Below, in pieces: positions 9,001 through 17,642 of a stretch of DNA of 39,827 nucleotides. The stretch's first letter is position 1; every line of letters begins with the position of its first letter. The notes beneath the pieces are model-generated. The model made no database searches. It was not told the DNA's origin and was given only the letters and a program-made list of their open reading frames with translations. A program made the position numbers and the translations under genes. The stretch comes from Paludibacter propionicigenes (lineage in GTDB: Bacteria > Bacteroidota > Bacteroidia > Bacteroidales > JAFGXI01): positions 1 to 39,827 of the forward strand of contig DYMG01000015.1 in the NCBI GenBank assembly GCA_020721655.1, given 5' to 3'.

Positions 9001-12000
9001 ATTGTTTTAATATTTGATATGTTAGGGTTTCCTTTTATGGATATTAAATTTTGTCCGGTTCTAACGGTGTATGTATCAGAAATATCCATATCAACACCTT
9101 CTCTAATTTCTTTGTTTCTGTTAAGTTTGGCTTGAGTAAGTTCTTCAAAATAGAAATTAAATTGATTTGATTCTGGCCAAACAATTAGTTTGTCGGCTAA
9201 GGCATTTTCTTCTTTACTGTATGCACCTGCTGGTGTTAATTTTAGAGGTATTTCGTATTCGTAGTAGTTATTGGTAAAATCGCTACCAACTCTAATAAAC
9301 GCAGATAAGTCGTTGTTTTTTAAATTTCCATCAACTAAGTCTTCTGCATGAATGTCCATAACTAAACGTTTGTATTTTCTGACATCTAATTTCATTGTTT
9401 TGTACACAGCACGTGCATCGCCATCTTCTAAACCAATAATTGTTTGCATTAATGCTTGTTCGTTTAGTTGGCGAATTTGTGGGTTTGAAGGGTCTATATC
9501 GCGGGTAATATTTGGAGGAAGAATATAGTTTACGGGTTCTCTGTCGCCATTTTCTTCAATATTTACGGCAGAAATTGTATAGTTTGTATTGTCTATTTCT
9601 GTTGCTTCAGATATAGATGCCTGACGAAGAGAGCCATTGTATTTTCTCCATTCTTCTCTAACTAAGTCTAAGCGGGCAAATCGTAGAACAACTTCTTTAT
9701 TAAAGTTTTTGAAGAACATTCTCATAAATCGAATTGATTTAAAGTCGGAAATATTACCTACAATTTTTTCGGGGTTTTTAATAGGTATTTTAAATTGATA
9801 CCAGTTTACTTTTTCGCCTTTTTCGTTTTTTCCTACAACAATATCGGTAATGTTATTTTTGCCTATTTCCATATCTTGTCTGTGTAGCGATATGTGGTAT
9901 TGAAAATAGCTTTCTGTTTCGCTTAATGTGTTATCGTTGTTTATGTCTTCTGTGTTTGGAATTTGTGAGCCTCCTCTATTGTCTTGTCCTGCTGGTGAAT
10001 TTCCTTCTGAGCCGTTGTATTTTTTGTATCTATCTAAAATTAGCAGATTGTCGGTATCGTAATCGGTGCCTTGATAGTAGTGGTAATCATCGGCAGAAAT
10101 ATCGGCAGAAATATTATTGATAGCTGTTTGCGATACACCTGCGTTTTGTAAGTCTTGTATGTAATTTGCGAAAAAAGATGTTTCGTCGGCATTTCCAAGT
10201 CCATCGTAACCAACGTCTTGTTTGGTTCTACCATCTCCCATATCAAAAGCATTTACTAATGATTGTTTAATAGGAACTCGTCCCCATGCTGTTGTATCAA
10301 CGTTAATAACGGGATCTGTTGAAGGTAAGCCTTCTTCAAATGATTTTCTTGAGTCTTTAAGTATATCTTCTGAAATGTTTCCTAAGTTAAAGTATAGGTC
10401 TCCACCAGGGTGTGTGTTGTCGTAAACGTAGGGGTCCATTAACCAAATTTCGATGTGTTCGATGTTTGATGTTTCAAAGTCGCTGTTTTCTATTTTTTTT
10501 GTAATTCCAGCCCAGCGAGATTCGGGGTTAATTAGTTTACCATTTACATCTAATCCGCTTGAAAAGCCGTTTAATCCTATTGCGTCGTAGTTATAGTAAC
10601 CTCGTTCTGTGGGATAGTATGCTAAGTTTAATATTGATATATTAGTTGGTAGTGTGGTTGCGCTTTCTTTATTTTTGTATATTTCTTGTTCGTAAACTTC
10701 GCGTACTAAGTGGTTGTATTTTTCGTCGGAATTTACAATATTTTGTGGTGATCCATTTTCATCTCTAAGTAAAATGGGGTCTATTGTGTACCAAGCCAAT
10801 TTTGCACGGTTGTAACCAGATATTAGCGAGTTTGTGGTGTCGCTTTCGGGGAACATTGTTTTATCTTTTGGAATACTTGCTAAGTTCCACGATATTGGCG
10901 ATTTAACATCTATTGATGTTTCGCTACTTTCAAAGTCGTCTATGTAAGATATACCTGTTTTTCCTATTACTTTTGGGTGTCCGGGTATTAATTGTGCAAA
11001 TTCGCCACTAAATGTTATGTTTGATGGTTCTTTTGTTTCTAAAAATGGGAGTTTATCAATAAATTTAGTTATTAAGGGAACGTTGTTTTTGTAAAGAGCA
11101 TCGGTTCCCCAAATTGTGTTAGATATAGGCTCGTCGCCCATATTAACTTTTTGTGTCATTGGTTTTTCGGTTAAATTCATTATGGTTGCACCTAAATTAA
11201 GTTTGTCGTTAACTTTATAATCTAAGTGAGTCCCCATAAGGGTTTTATTTTGAATGCTAAAAAGAGAATGACTTTCAAGTGAAATTTGAATAGGAGTTCC
11301 AGATTCAAGTATTCCAGAGTTTAGTATTTTAACTCTTCCAAGTGTGTAATCAACGCTATAATCGCTTCCTTCTGTAAGTTTTCTTCCTGCAGCTGTTACT
11401 GTAACAGAGCCTTCTGGAACATTTAATGCATTAAGTGCTATTTCGGAACCGCTAGATGATTGGTAAGTTCCTTTAAGTAAAAATTTGTTTTTTGATGCAA
11501 TTTGAAGTGCATTTGTTTGTGTTGAGTCGTATAGTTCTTGAAAAACATATTTATCGGCAATATTGTTTAATAAAGGGCTTCCACCGGTTATTTTTTCTCT
11601 TAGGTATTCGCCAAATGGTTCTACAGATGGAAATATAATTCGTCCGTTTTGTGGTTTAATTGTAACATTTGGAATGAAATCGAAAATACCGTCGGGGGTT
11701 TGGTCTAAGTTAGAGTTTACTTTGTCTAAGCCCATAACTTTTAGTAATATTTCTCCTTCTATATTTCCTTCAGAAAGGTAGTTTACAGCAGAGCCTGTTT
11801 TGTCGTTATTGTAAAGAACGTCTAATTCAAAGTTCTTTTTATCTACTTGATAAGCACCAATTGCATAAATGTTTTTCATCATTAAATCCCAGTTTTTTAG
11901 TACAGGAGTTAGTGTTGTTCCTTTAATTAATTTAACAAAAAGGGCGTTTGGTGCAGGTGCCGAATTTGCAAAGTTACCAACTCTAAATATTTTTCCGTTG

Positions 12001-13433
12001 TATGTGTATTCGTATGCAATACCAAGAATTTCGTCGGAGTTTAGTGCCGAATTAAGTGAAATGTAACCTAATTCATAGTTTACAGTGTATTCGGAAGGGT
12101 TAAGTAGTTTTGCGTTTTCAATTTTTTCGTAATCGGTTCCTATATTAAATCTGTCTTCTAAATCGGAAGTGTTATTAATATCTCTAATTCTTGGATATTT
12201 CGTATCAATTTGTCCTAAAATATTGTTTGCACTGTCTGTTTGTGCATCATAATTTGTAATAGTATTTTGTGCAACCCATTGGTTTTGAATGTAATTTGGG
12301 TTGGCTTCTCCAAGATCCATAAAAGCTACAATATTTCTCGAATTTTCGAAATTACCAACTTTGTTTGTTATCCATACTTCAATTTTTTTTATTTGTATTC
12401 CGGATTGTATAAGTGGTATTTCTTCTAATGAGAAGTCGTATCTATCTCTAAAATAATGGCTTAAAAAGAAGTGTCGGTTAGATTCGTAATCTCCTATAAA
12501 TACTTCAAATTCGCTTGTTTGTGCACCGTTTTCAACGTTTATTACTTGTTTTTGTCCTTTTTCTTGTGAAAATACGCTGGTAATATTTAGTTTTCCGAAT
12601 TTTAGTCCGGCTTTAAACCCAAATAAGCTTTGACTACCTGTAATTAGTGAGCCTGTAAGAGGAAGTGTAACATCTCCAGCTTCAATAATTTGAATTATTT
12701 CGTCTTCTTTTCCTTCGTATCCTATTTTCAGTTTTTTTTCAAAATCGAATGAGGCTTCGGTATCGTAATTTGCACTAAGTGATAGTTTGTCGCCAATTTT
12801 ACCAGTTACATTCATTTGAATTTTTTCTTGAAAATCGAAGTTGAAATTTTTTTGGTTTTTTTCGCTAAGTGCATTATTTACGGTTTTGTTAAATTTCATT
12901 CCAAAAATTAATTCTGCCGAGCCTTGTGTTTTTATACTTATAACGTCGCTTCCAAAAATTTTATCGAAAACATCGCCACCAACGTGTAATTGTGGGATAA
13001 ATGATGAGTTGTGTTCAAAACTTTCGCTTCTTGCACGTTGATTCCAGTATTTTCTTATTCCGTTATTAAAATCGTAGTTTCTATATTCTTCAAAACTCAT
13101 ATTTGTAGGGGTGCCAATAGGTGTGTTTCCTACTTTTTTAACTATGCTGTATTCGTTTGTTTCTTCGTTGTAGTTTACTTCGGTATGTACGTTATCCGGA
13201 GTATTCATCATTAATGGTGATTCTGAGTTTTGTTCTGTTGGGGGTTTTGCTAAAGGGTCGGTAAATGGAAACGATAGGTTGGTTGTGTCGTCAGAATTTA
13301 TTGAGTCTGGAGGTAAAATATTTATTTTTTGTGAGTTTTCATTAAAGTAAATTGAAGCAACTGTTGGGCGAGTTATAGACCAAAAGCCAAATAATAATAA
13401 AATTGAAATTGTATATTTTAGTAGTTTACTCAA
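6003..13433 (-). CDS. sprA: SprA, type IX secretion outer-membrane translocon
   Basis: This 2476-residue protein has a signal peptide at the N-terminus (hydrophobic residues about 8-21, then TRPTVAS). Its length is close to the roughly 2400 residues of Flavobacterium SprA. Known family members form the giant 36-strand outer-membrane barrel through which T9SS cargo passes. Recognisable family segments include the GGDVFDKIFGSDVISIKTQG stretch near residue 155, the IPGHPKVIGKTGISYIDDF block near residue 820, and long runs of alternating aromatic beta strands to the final SLKFTLS. The terminal Ser and aromatic-rich last strand fit an outer-membrane barrel. It lies 10 bases after ruvA on the same strand, a ruvA-sprA order I believe is common in Bacteroidota. 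A T9SS client gene is present at 25390-29427. Confidence 0.95.
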   Translation of the reverse strand: MSKLLKYTISILLLFGFWSITRPTVASIYFNENSQKINILPPDSINSDDTTNLSFPFTDPLAKPPTEQNSESPLMMNTPDNVHTEVNYNEETNEYSIVKKVGNTPIGTPTNMSFEEYRNYDFNNGIRKYWNQRARSESFEHNSSFIPQLHVGGDVFDKIFGSDVISIKTQGSAELIFGMKFNKTVNNALSEKNQKNFNFDFQEKIQMNVTGKIGDKLSLSANYDTEASFDFEKKLKIGYEGKEDEIIQIIEAGDVTLPLTGSLITGSQSLFGFKAGLKFGKLNITSVFSQEKGQKQVINVENGAQTSEFEVFIGDYESNRHFFLSHYFRDRYDFSLEEIPLIQSGIQIKKIEVWITNKVGNFENSRNIVAFMDLGEANPNYIQNQWVAQNTITNYDAQTDSANNILGQIDTKYPRIRDINNTSDLEDRFNIGTDYEKIENAKLLNPSEYTVNYELGYISLNSALNSDEILGIAYEYTYNGKIFRVGNFANSAPAPNALFVKLIKGTTLTPVLKNWDLMMKNIYAIGAYQVDKKNFELDVLYNNDKTGSAVNYLSEGNIEGEILLKVMGLDKVNSNLDQTPDGIFDFIPNVTIKPQNGRIIFPSVEPFGEYLREKITGGSPLLNNIADKYVFQELYDSTQTNALQIASKNKFLLKGTYQSSSGSEIALNALNVPEGSVTVTAAGRKLTEGSDYSVDYTLGRVKILNSGILESGTPIQISLESHSLFSIQNKTLMGTHLDYKVNDKLNLGATIMNLTEKPMTQKVNMGDEPISNTIWGTDALYKNNVPLITKFIDKLPFLETKEPSNITFSGEFAQLIPGHPKVIGKTGISYIDDFESSETSIDVKSPISWNLASIPKDKTMFPESDTTNSLISGYNRAKLAWYTIDPILLRDENGSPQNIVNSDEKYNHLVREVYEQEIYKNKESATTLPTNISILNLAYYPTERGYYNYDAIGLNGFSSGLDVNGKLINPESRWAGITKKIENSDFETSNIEHIEIWLMDPYVYDNTHPGGDLYFNLGNISEDILKDSRKSFEEGLPSTDPVINVDTTAWGRVPIKQSLVNAFDMGDGRTKQDVGYDGLGNADETSFFANYIQDLQNAGVSQTAINNISADISADDYHYYQGTDYDTDNLLILDRYKKYNGSEGNSPAGQDNRGGSQIPNTEDINNDNTLSETESYFQYHISLHRQDMEIGKNNITDIVVGKNEKGEKVNWYQFKIPIKNPEKIVGNISDFKSIRFMRMFFKNFNKEVVLRFARLDLVREEWRKYNGSLRQASISEATEIDNTNYTISAVNIEENGDREPVNYILPPNITRDIDPSNPQIRQLNEQALMQTIIGLEDGDARAVYKTMKLDVRKYKRLVMDIHAEDLVDGNLKNNDLSAFIRVGSDFTNNYYEYEIPLKLTPAGAYSKEENALADKLIVWPESNQFNFYFEELTQAKLNRNKEIREGVDMDISDTYTVRTGQNLISIKGNPNISNIKTIMLGIRNRSKSKNYLADDGFSKSGIVWFNELRLEDFDEKGGWAAQARMQIQLADFGSVSIAGLTSTSGFGSIEKRVDERSKEDLYQYDLSTNLQLGNFFGKKAQISVPMYIGYSEQFINPQYDPIDPDITFETMKESDALTAEEKTERIKIAQDYTKRKSLNFTNVKINKRSTKPMPYDLANFGVTYSYSILEHRNITEEYNNEKKYRGAFTYNYSAAPKNYTPFKNIKILKNKNLSLVRDFNFYLLPKQFSFLTDVNRLYNERKLRNINKGTDFKIDATYNKDFMWNRNYDLKWDFTKNLKLDFTATNNARIDEPEGIVNKNDPSYELWKDSVMQNINNYGRNTHYNHNLNINYTIPINKIPIFDWLSSSAQYNATFDWLAGPLLRDKLTNKINTESTIGNNIKNSRSLNGSTNANLTNLYNKVPYFKYINKKYRKKGRENKRNIEKEKVFFPDKKEPEILMSFKKGEAKSIKHNLKTVNVVLKVTDQNGKEVKGKTIIISDTKITFEADTTIEKTKINVEGDREINDGIIKLIAENTVNIILGVQNVSVNYQLNEGTILPGYTPKTSILGASPDLSAPGFDFLFGEQNENFGTNAGYNGWFTDNNTLLNKPYIMTSSKTLSIRSTIEPINGLKIDLTAKHTYNQNADSYINKVGNNYEYNNKIITGDFSMTFNTWNTAFQSGGTDENNHYSKAFEDFKSNRIEIANQLAEQRRGINGYNPDINRDSLGFPDGYGNLSQDVIMPAFIAAYSGTKTSTSMLSKIPTIWQMRPNWRISYDGLNNLNFIKNYFKKVMVNHSYTSSYNINSFTSDTRFVVIPGNDGYSEIRDELNNYNFVPEYEIGAISISEAFSPLIDIDMTWKNSFSTRIELKKNRNLTYSFSNNQLTEVKGNEYIVGLGYRIPKVKFKIGQNDLESDLDLRGDFSIRDNFTIIRKLEEDYNQITSGTGILTIKLSADYKLGQRLNIRFFFDRMVTTPKVSNSLLTKNTNFGLSLKFTLS

Positions 13434-13443
13434 AAATAATTAT

Positions 13444-14025
13444 TTATAATAGTTTTAATGCCGCTTTAATAACTCCCTCTATTTCAATACCTTTGTTTTC
13501 TTTAGTTACAGTTTCAACAGCTTTTTCGGCTAATTTTTTGTTGAATCCTAACATTATTAATGCAGATAACGCTTCTTCTTTAATTGTATTGTCTTTATTT
13601 GCAAAAAGTTCAAAATTTTCCGAATTTGTTCCAATTTTATCTTTTAAATCTACAATAATTCGTTGTGCTGTTTTAAGTCCTATACCTTTAACGCTTTTTA
13701 TTGTATTAGTGTCGCCTGTTGAAATTGCAGTTATTATATCGCTTGTTGTTAACGATGAAATCATAATAAGTGCGGTATTTGGACCTACTCCCGAAACTGA
13801 AATTAATTTTCTGTAAACTTCTCTTTCTTGGGCAGTTATAAATCCGTAAAGTTCGTAAACATCTTCTCTAATAACTTCGTGAATAAAAATTTTAATGTTT
13901 TTTTCGTTTGTTATTGCAGAGAAACTATTTAACGATATTTTAATGAAATAACCTGTTCCATTATTTTCTAAAATTAGAAAAGTTGGGTTAAGTTCTATAA
14001 TTTCGCCTTTTAGATATTCTAACAT
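13444..14025 (-). CDS. ruvA: Holliday junction branch-migration protein RuvA
   Basis: The 193-residue protein binds four-way DNA junctions as a tetramer and loads the RuvB motor. The order of domains is normal: an N-terminal OB-fold (MLEYLKGEIIELNP..), two helix-hairpin-helix motifs (ISVSGVGPNTALIMISS and IKSVKGIGLKTAQRIIVDLK), and a C-terminal RuvB-binding three-helix domain (EEALSALIMLGFNKKLAEKA). It is followed after 10 bases by sprA, so the two are probably co-transcribed. I found no strong -7/-33 pair in the 100 bases upstream. Confidence 0.94.
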   Translation of the reverse strand: MLEYLKGEIIELNPTFLILENNGTGYFIKISLNSFSAITNEKNIKIFIHEVIREDVYELYGFITAQEREVYRKLISVSGVGPNTALIMISSLTTSDIITAISTGDTNTIKSVKGIGLKTAQRIIVDLKDKIGTNSENFELFANKDNTIKEEALSALIMLGFNKKLAEKAVETVTKENKGIEIEGVIKAALKLL

Positions 14026-14161
14026 ATTTGATTTATAAGCTGTTACGTTTTTAATAAATAATTGTCTAAGATAAATAAAATTTGTTGAATGCTAAAACAT
14101 TATTTTAAATGCTAAAACTGTTTTGTTTTTTTAATTTAAACCAAAATAAGCATTAGGAAAT

Positions 14162-14268
14162 GCTGATTCGATTAAGATTTTGTAATTCAGAATTTTAGAA
14201 AATTCTTCAAACAAAATCTAAGTCAGCCTGTCCCCCCGATGTTCGGGGCAGGCTGATTAATCGGGAGG
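14162..14268. repeat. Compound palindromic (REP/MITE-like) element with a GC-rich hairpin
   Basis: Three nested structures occur side by side. AGATTTTGT (14175-14183) pairs with ACAAAATCT (14211-14219), and GAATTTT-AG-AAAATTC (14190-14205) forms a perfect palindrome between them. A GC-rich hairpin TCAGCCTG / CAGGCTGA (14223-14230, 14249-14256) closes on CCCCG-ATGTT-CGGGG (14234-14248) with a three-base bulge. A trailing ATCGGGAGGG could pair alternatively with the CCCCCCGAT stretch. The GC content is strikingly out of line with the surroundings. It resembles an extragenic palindromic element, but only one copy is in the window and no partner transposase is seen. Confidence 0.6.
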
Positions 14269-14281
14269 GTTACTCTCATAA

Positions 14282-14317
14282 AAGCAATAGCTCAATTTTA
14301 TAAATTTTCTATTGCTT
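14282..14317. promoter_or_regulatory. Inverted repeat overlapping the S9 peptidase promoter
   Basis: AAGCAATAG (14282-14290) is perfectly repeated in reverse as CTATTGCTT (14309-14317), with 18 bases between. The right arm covers the TTG -33 element at 14312-14314. It could be an operator or a hairpin; no regulator is known. Confidence 0.35.
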
Positions 14318-14342
14318 AATTCGTGTTTAAAGTATATTTTTG
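14312..14342 (+). promoter_or_regulatory. S9 peptidase promoter (TTG-N20-TATTTTTG)
   Basis: TTG at 14312-14314, a 20-base spacer and TATTTTTG at 14335-14342 match the Bacteroidota consensus, 23 bases before the ATG at 14366. The same TTG can look like a start codon in the open frame but is better read as the -33 box. Confidence 0.7.
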
Positions 14343-14365
14343 AGTCTAACTTTAAGTATAAAATT

Positions 14366-17197
14366 ATGAGGTTTTTAAAACTTGCTGTTTTTTTGTTAAT
14401 TCCAATAATTTCTTTTACTCAAAATAAAATTCCATTAAGCCATTTAGACTATAATTTGTGGGAAACTACAAAGTCGCAACAAATATCGAACAATGGATTT
14501 TGGATAAGTTATGAGTTAACTCATTTTAAGGGCGATGGTAAATTGGAATTGAAAAATCCTGAAAAAAAAATAGAACTTAGTTTTGATAGAGGTTATTCGG
14601 CTGTTTTTTCGAGTAATTCTAATTTTATTGCATTTAAAGTAAAACCTCAAGAAGATACTTTGCATTTGCAAAAATTTAAAAAAGTTAAGAAAGATAATCA
14701 AGCAAAAGACAGTTTGTTTATTGTAAATTTCAACAATAATTTAACTGCAAAATTTGCAAACATAAAAATGTTTAGCGTTCCTAAAGAAAATTCTGAAATT
14801 GTTGCTTTTTTAAATAATAAAGAGCAAAAACAGAAAGCCAAAAAAATTATAGCAGACACTTTAAAAGCCGATTCGCTGAAGCTGAAAGACACAACAAAAG
14901 TTGAAAAACCGATAGAAAAAAAAATAAAAAAATCGAAAAATGAAGGCACCGACTTTTTTATTTACTATCCAAACAGCAATGATACAATACATTATAAAAA
15001 TGTAAGTGAATATAGCTTAGACCAGTTTTCAAAATATGTATCGTTTATTTCAATAGAAAAAGATAGTTTAGATTCGGCGAAAGTTTTTTTAGTTGATGCA
15101 AAAACAAAAAAACAAACTCAAATATTTAACAAACAAGGAACAGCAAAAAATATAATAATTGACAAATTGGGTAAAAATTTATCGTTTATTTTTACATCAG
15201 ATACCCTAAAATTAAGCAAATATGAATTGTATTTATACAGTATTGTTGATAAAAAACTTAGTTTAATTGTTGATACATTCTACAATAAATTTCCAAAAAA
15301 TTACGATTTAAGTCCTGATAGAAAGCCTTATTTCTCTGAAAATTCGGAAAATATGTACTTTGGAATACGAAAAACTCCCGAAAAAGAGGTTAAAGACTCG
15401 TTGTTAGATGAAGACCGTTGTAAGGTTGACGTTTGGTCGTGGACAGATAACAACATTATTCCTGAACAATTAAAAAATTTAGACGAACAAAAAAAACTTT
15501 CATACATAACGCTTTACAACTTAAAAACTAGAAAAATTGTTCAACTTGGCGATTCAATTATTGAAAATGTTAAGATATTAAATAAAGGTAATAATAAATA
15601 CGCAATAGGTGTTGTGAGTGAAAAATACGCAAAAAGTTCGTCGTGGGATATTCCGCAACCGAAAGATTATTACCTTATTAATACAAAAACGGGCGAGAAA
15701 AAAATAATACTCACTCAAGCTAAATCTGGACTGTATATTTCGCCAAACGAAACTTTTTTGTATTGGTACAATGTTTTAGATAGTAATTGGTACGCAATGC
15801 CAATAAACGCTGAAATTCCTAATAATATTACAAAAAATATAAATTCAAAATTTTACGAACAAGAGAACGATGTGCCAAATTTGCCAGATAACTACGGCTT
15901 TGCGGGTTGGTTTAATAACGATAAATTTATATTTGTTTACGATGAATTCGACATTTGGAAAATAGACCCTAATAACATAATTAAACCCGAAAATGTTACT
16001 AATGGGCGTAAAGAGCAAAATAGATTTCGATATTATAAATTTGATGAGGACAATAAATTTATAGAAAATACAATGTTTTTAAATGTTTTTAATAAAAAAA
16101 CGAAGCAAAGCGGTTATTTTTCGTACAATACAACCGAAAATAAACTTTCTAAAATAATTATAGATGATTTCGATTTTACTGTTATAGAAAAGGCAAAAAA
16201 TAGCGAAAAATATATTTGGCGAAAAATGTCGTTTACAAGGGCACCAGAAATAGAATATGGAAACCCATCATTAAATAACAATTTTGTAGCAACTAATTTA
16301 ACAAAACAACAAAACAAATTTATTTGGGGAACTGTAGAAAAAGTTAATTGGGTTAGTCTTGCGGGCGACTCGTTGCAAGGACTTTTGTATAAACCCGAAA
16401 ATTTCGATACCTCTTTAAAATATCCAATGATTGTTTATTTCTACGAAAAATACTCCGACGAAATACATAATTACTATTCGCCAAAACCAAGTCGTTCGGT
16501 AATAAATTTCACTTATTACGTTAGTAACGGATATTTGGTTTTTGTTCCCGATATTAAATATGGAGTTGGACATCCGGGTAACGATTGTTACAATTCGGTA
16601 GTTAGTGGAACGACTAAACTGCTCGAAAATAAATGGATTGACTCAACTAAATTGGGACTTCAAGGACAGAGCTGGGGCGGTTATCAAGTTGCGTATTTAG
16701 TTACTCGAACAAATATGTTTGCAGCAGCAATGGCAGGGGCTCCGGTTAGCAATATGACAAGTGCTTATGGCGGAATAAGATGGGAGGCAGGTATTAGTCG
16801 TATGTTTCAATATGAAAAAGCACAAAGTAGAATTGGTAAAACACTTTGGGAAGGCTTAGATTTATATATGGAAAATTCGCCATTATTCTTTTCTGATAAG
16901 GTAAATACGCCTTTGTTGATTATGCATAACGATAATGATGGGGCAGTGCCTTGGTATCAGGGAATTGAGTACTTTATGGCTCTTCGCCGATTAAATAAAC
17001 CTGTTTGGCTTTTAAACTATAATGGCGATAATCATAATTTAACAAAAGAGCCAAATATGGTTGATTTAAGTATTAGAACAAGTCAGTTTTTCGATTACTA
17101 TTTAAAAAACAAACCTGCAGCAAAATGGCTTGTTAATGGAGTTAAATCTGTTGATAAAGAAAAAGTTACAATGGAAAAACTGCTAAAAGATTTTTGA
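14366..17197 (+). CDS. Secreted S9 family (prolyl oligopeptidase-type) peptidase
   Basis: The 943-residue protein has a signal peptide (MRFLKLAVFLLIPIISFTQ), an N-terminal region that probably forms the beta-propeller, with a Lys-rich insertion near residues 110-200, and a C-terminal alpha/beta-hydrolase domain. The catalytic triad is visible: Ser769 in GQSWGGYQ, Asp858 in HNDNDGAVPWYQG and His890 in GDNHNL. Family members are dipeptidyl or oligopeptidases that trim peptides, here probably periplasmic or surface-exposed. The start is ATG 14366; the upstream TTG at 14312 is rejected because it lies in the promoter and would place 18 residues before the signal peptide. It is monocistronic, with a strong terminator following. 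Substrate specificity cannot be told from sequence. Confidence 0.88.
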   Translation: MRFLKLAVFLLIPIISFTQNKIPLSHLDYNLWETTKSQQISNNGFWISYELTHFKGDGKLELKNPEKKIELSFDRGYSAVFSSNSNFIAFKVKPQEDTLHLQKFKKVKKDNQAKDSLFIVNFNNNLTAKFANIKMFSVPKENSEIVAFLNNKEQKQKAKKIIADTLKADSLKLKDTTKVEKPIEKKIKKSKNEGTDFFIYYPNSNDTIHYKNVSEYSLDQFSKYVSFISIEKDSLDSAKVFLVDAKTKKQTQIFNKQGTAKNIIIDKLGKNLSFIFTSDTLKLSKYELYLYSIVDKKLSLIVDTFYNKFPKNYDLSPDRKPYFSENSENMYFGIRKTPEKEVKDSLLDEDRCKVDVWSWTDNNIIPEQLKNLDEQKKLSYITLYNLKTRKIVQLGDSIIENVKILNKGNNKYAIGVVSEKYAKSSSWDIPQPKDYYLINTKTGEKKIILTQAKSGLYISPNETFLYWYNVLDSNWYAMPINAEIPNNITKNINSKFYEQENDVPNLPDNYGFAGWFNNDKFIFVYDEFDIWKIDPNNIIKPENVTNGRKEQNRFRYYKFDEDNKFIENTMFLNVFNKKTKQSGYFSYNTTENKLSKIIIDDFDFTVIEKAKNSEKYIWRKMSFTRAPEIEYGNPSLNNNFVATNLTKQQNKFIWGTVEKVNWVSLAGDSLQGLLYKPENFDTSLKYPMIVYFYEKYSDEIHNYYSPKPSRSVINFTYYVSNGYLVFVPDIKYGVGHPGNDCYNSVVSGTTKLLENKWIDSTKLGLQGQSWGGYQVAYLVTRTNMFAAAMAGAPVSNMTSAYGGIRWEAGISRMFQYEKAQSRIGKTLWEGLDLYMENSPLFFSDKVNTPLLIMHNDNDGAVPWYQGIEYFMALRRLNKPVWLLNYNGDNHNLTKEPNMVDLSIRTSQFFDYYLKNKPAAKWLVNGVKSVDKEKVTMEKLLKDF

Positions 17198-17221
17198 TTA
17201 GTTTTTACAATTTGGTAAAAT

Positions 17222-17265
17222 AAAAAAGCCTAATTACTAAGTTAAAAAGTAATTGGGCTTTTTTT
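17222..17265. terminator. Bidirectional terminator between the S9 peptidase and secG
   Basis: An 11-bp stem (GCCTAATTACT at 17228-17238, AGTAATTGGGC at 17248-17258, one G.U pair) is flanked by A-rich sequence on the left and eight T on the right. It can end both the plus-strand peptidase transcript and the convergent secG transcript. Confidence 0.85.
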
Positions 17266-17281
17266 ATGGTAAAACTGAAAA

Positions 17282-17638
17282 TTATTTTTGTTCTTTACCT
17301 TGTGTAGCAGCGTTATTACCGGCTGGTGGAGGAGTTAAATTGTTAATAGCAGCAGGATCAACCTCTTCTTGAATTTTGTTTTCAATTTTCATTTTTTGTC
17401 CGTCTTCTGCACTTGTTCTTTCAATTGAAAGGCTTGCTCCTATTGAGAAAACTAATAAAGCAACTGCTAAAGTCCAAGTTGCTTTTTCTAAAAAATCGGT
17501 TGTTTTTCTAACACCCATAACCTGATTTGATGAAGAGAAATTAGAAACCAAACCTCCGCCTTTAGAATTTTGAACTAACACAACTAAAATTAGCAAAATT
17601 GCTACAATAACTATCAATACTGAGAATATCCAAAACAT
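17282..17638 (-). CDS. secG: Preprotein translocase subunit SecG
   Basis: The 118-residue protein has the SecG layout: a first membrane helix (about residues 3-22), the conserved loop VQNSKGGGLVSNF, a second helix (about 53-73), and a hydrophilic tail. The tail is rich in Glu, Gln, Asn and Pro, as in Bacteroidota SecG. It is an accessory part of SecYEG in the inner membrane, stimulating SecA-driven export; T9SS clients and outer-membrane proteins in this window depend on that step. It starts four bases after the stop of the TPR gene on the same strand, so the two are co-transcribed. Confidence 0.93.
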   Translation of the reverse strand: MFWIFSVLIVIVAILLILVVLVQNSKGGGLVSNFSSSNQVMGVRKTTDFLEKATWTLAVALLVFSIGASLSIERTSAEDGQKMKIENKIQEEVDPAAINNLTPPPAGNNAATQGKEQK

Positions 17639-17642
17639 AATT

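Larger units (their letters stand above)
14026..14365. other. Gene-free 340-base stretch between ruvA and the S9 peptidase gene
   Basis: This stretch holds the ruvA upstream region, a short direct repeat (AATGCTAAAAC twice, around 14091-14125), a compound palindromic element (14162-14268), an inverted repeat at 14282-14317 and the S9 peptidase promoter (14312-14342). No credible coding frame was seen on either strand. Confidence 0.7.

Noticed and set aside
13403-13816. 137-codon plus-strand frame opposite ruvA
   Set aside because: It lies wholly across ruvA and the start of sprA, both solidly identified; no recognisable protein features.
14312-14365. TTG-initiated extension of the S9 peptidase
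   Set aside because: The TTG is the -33 box of the promoter, and the extension would precede the signal peptide.
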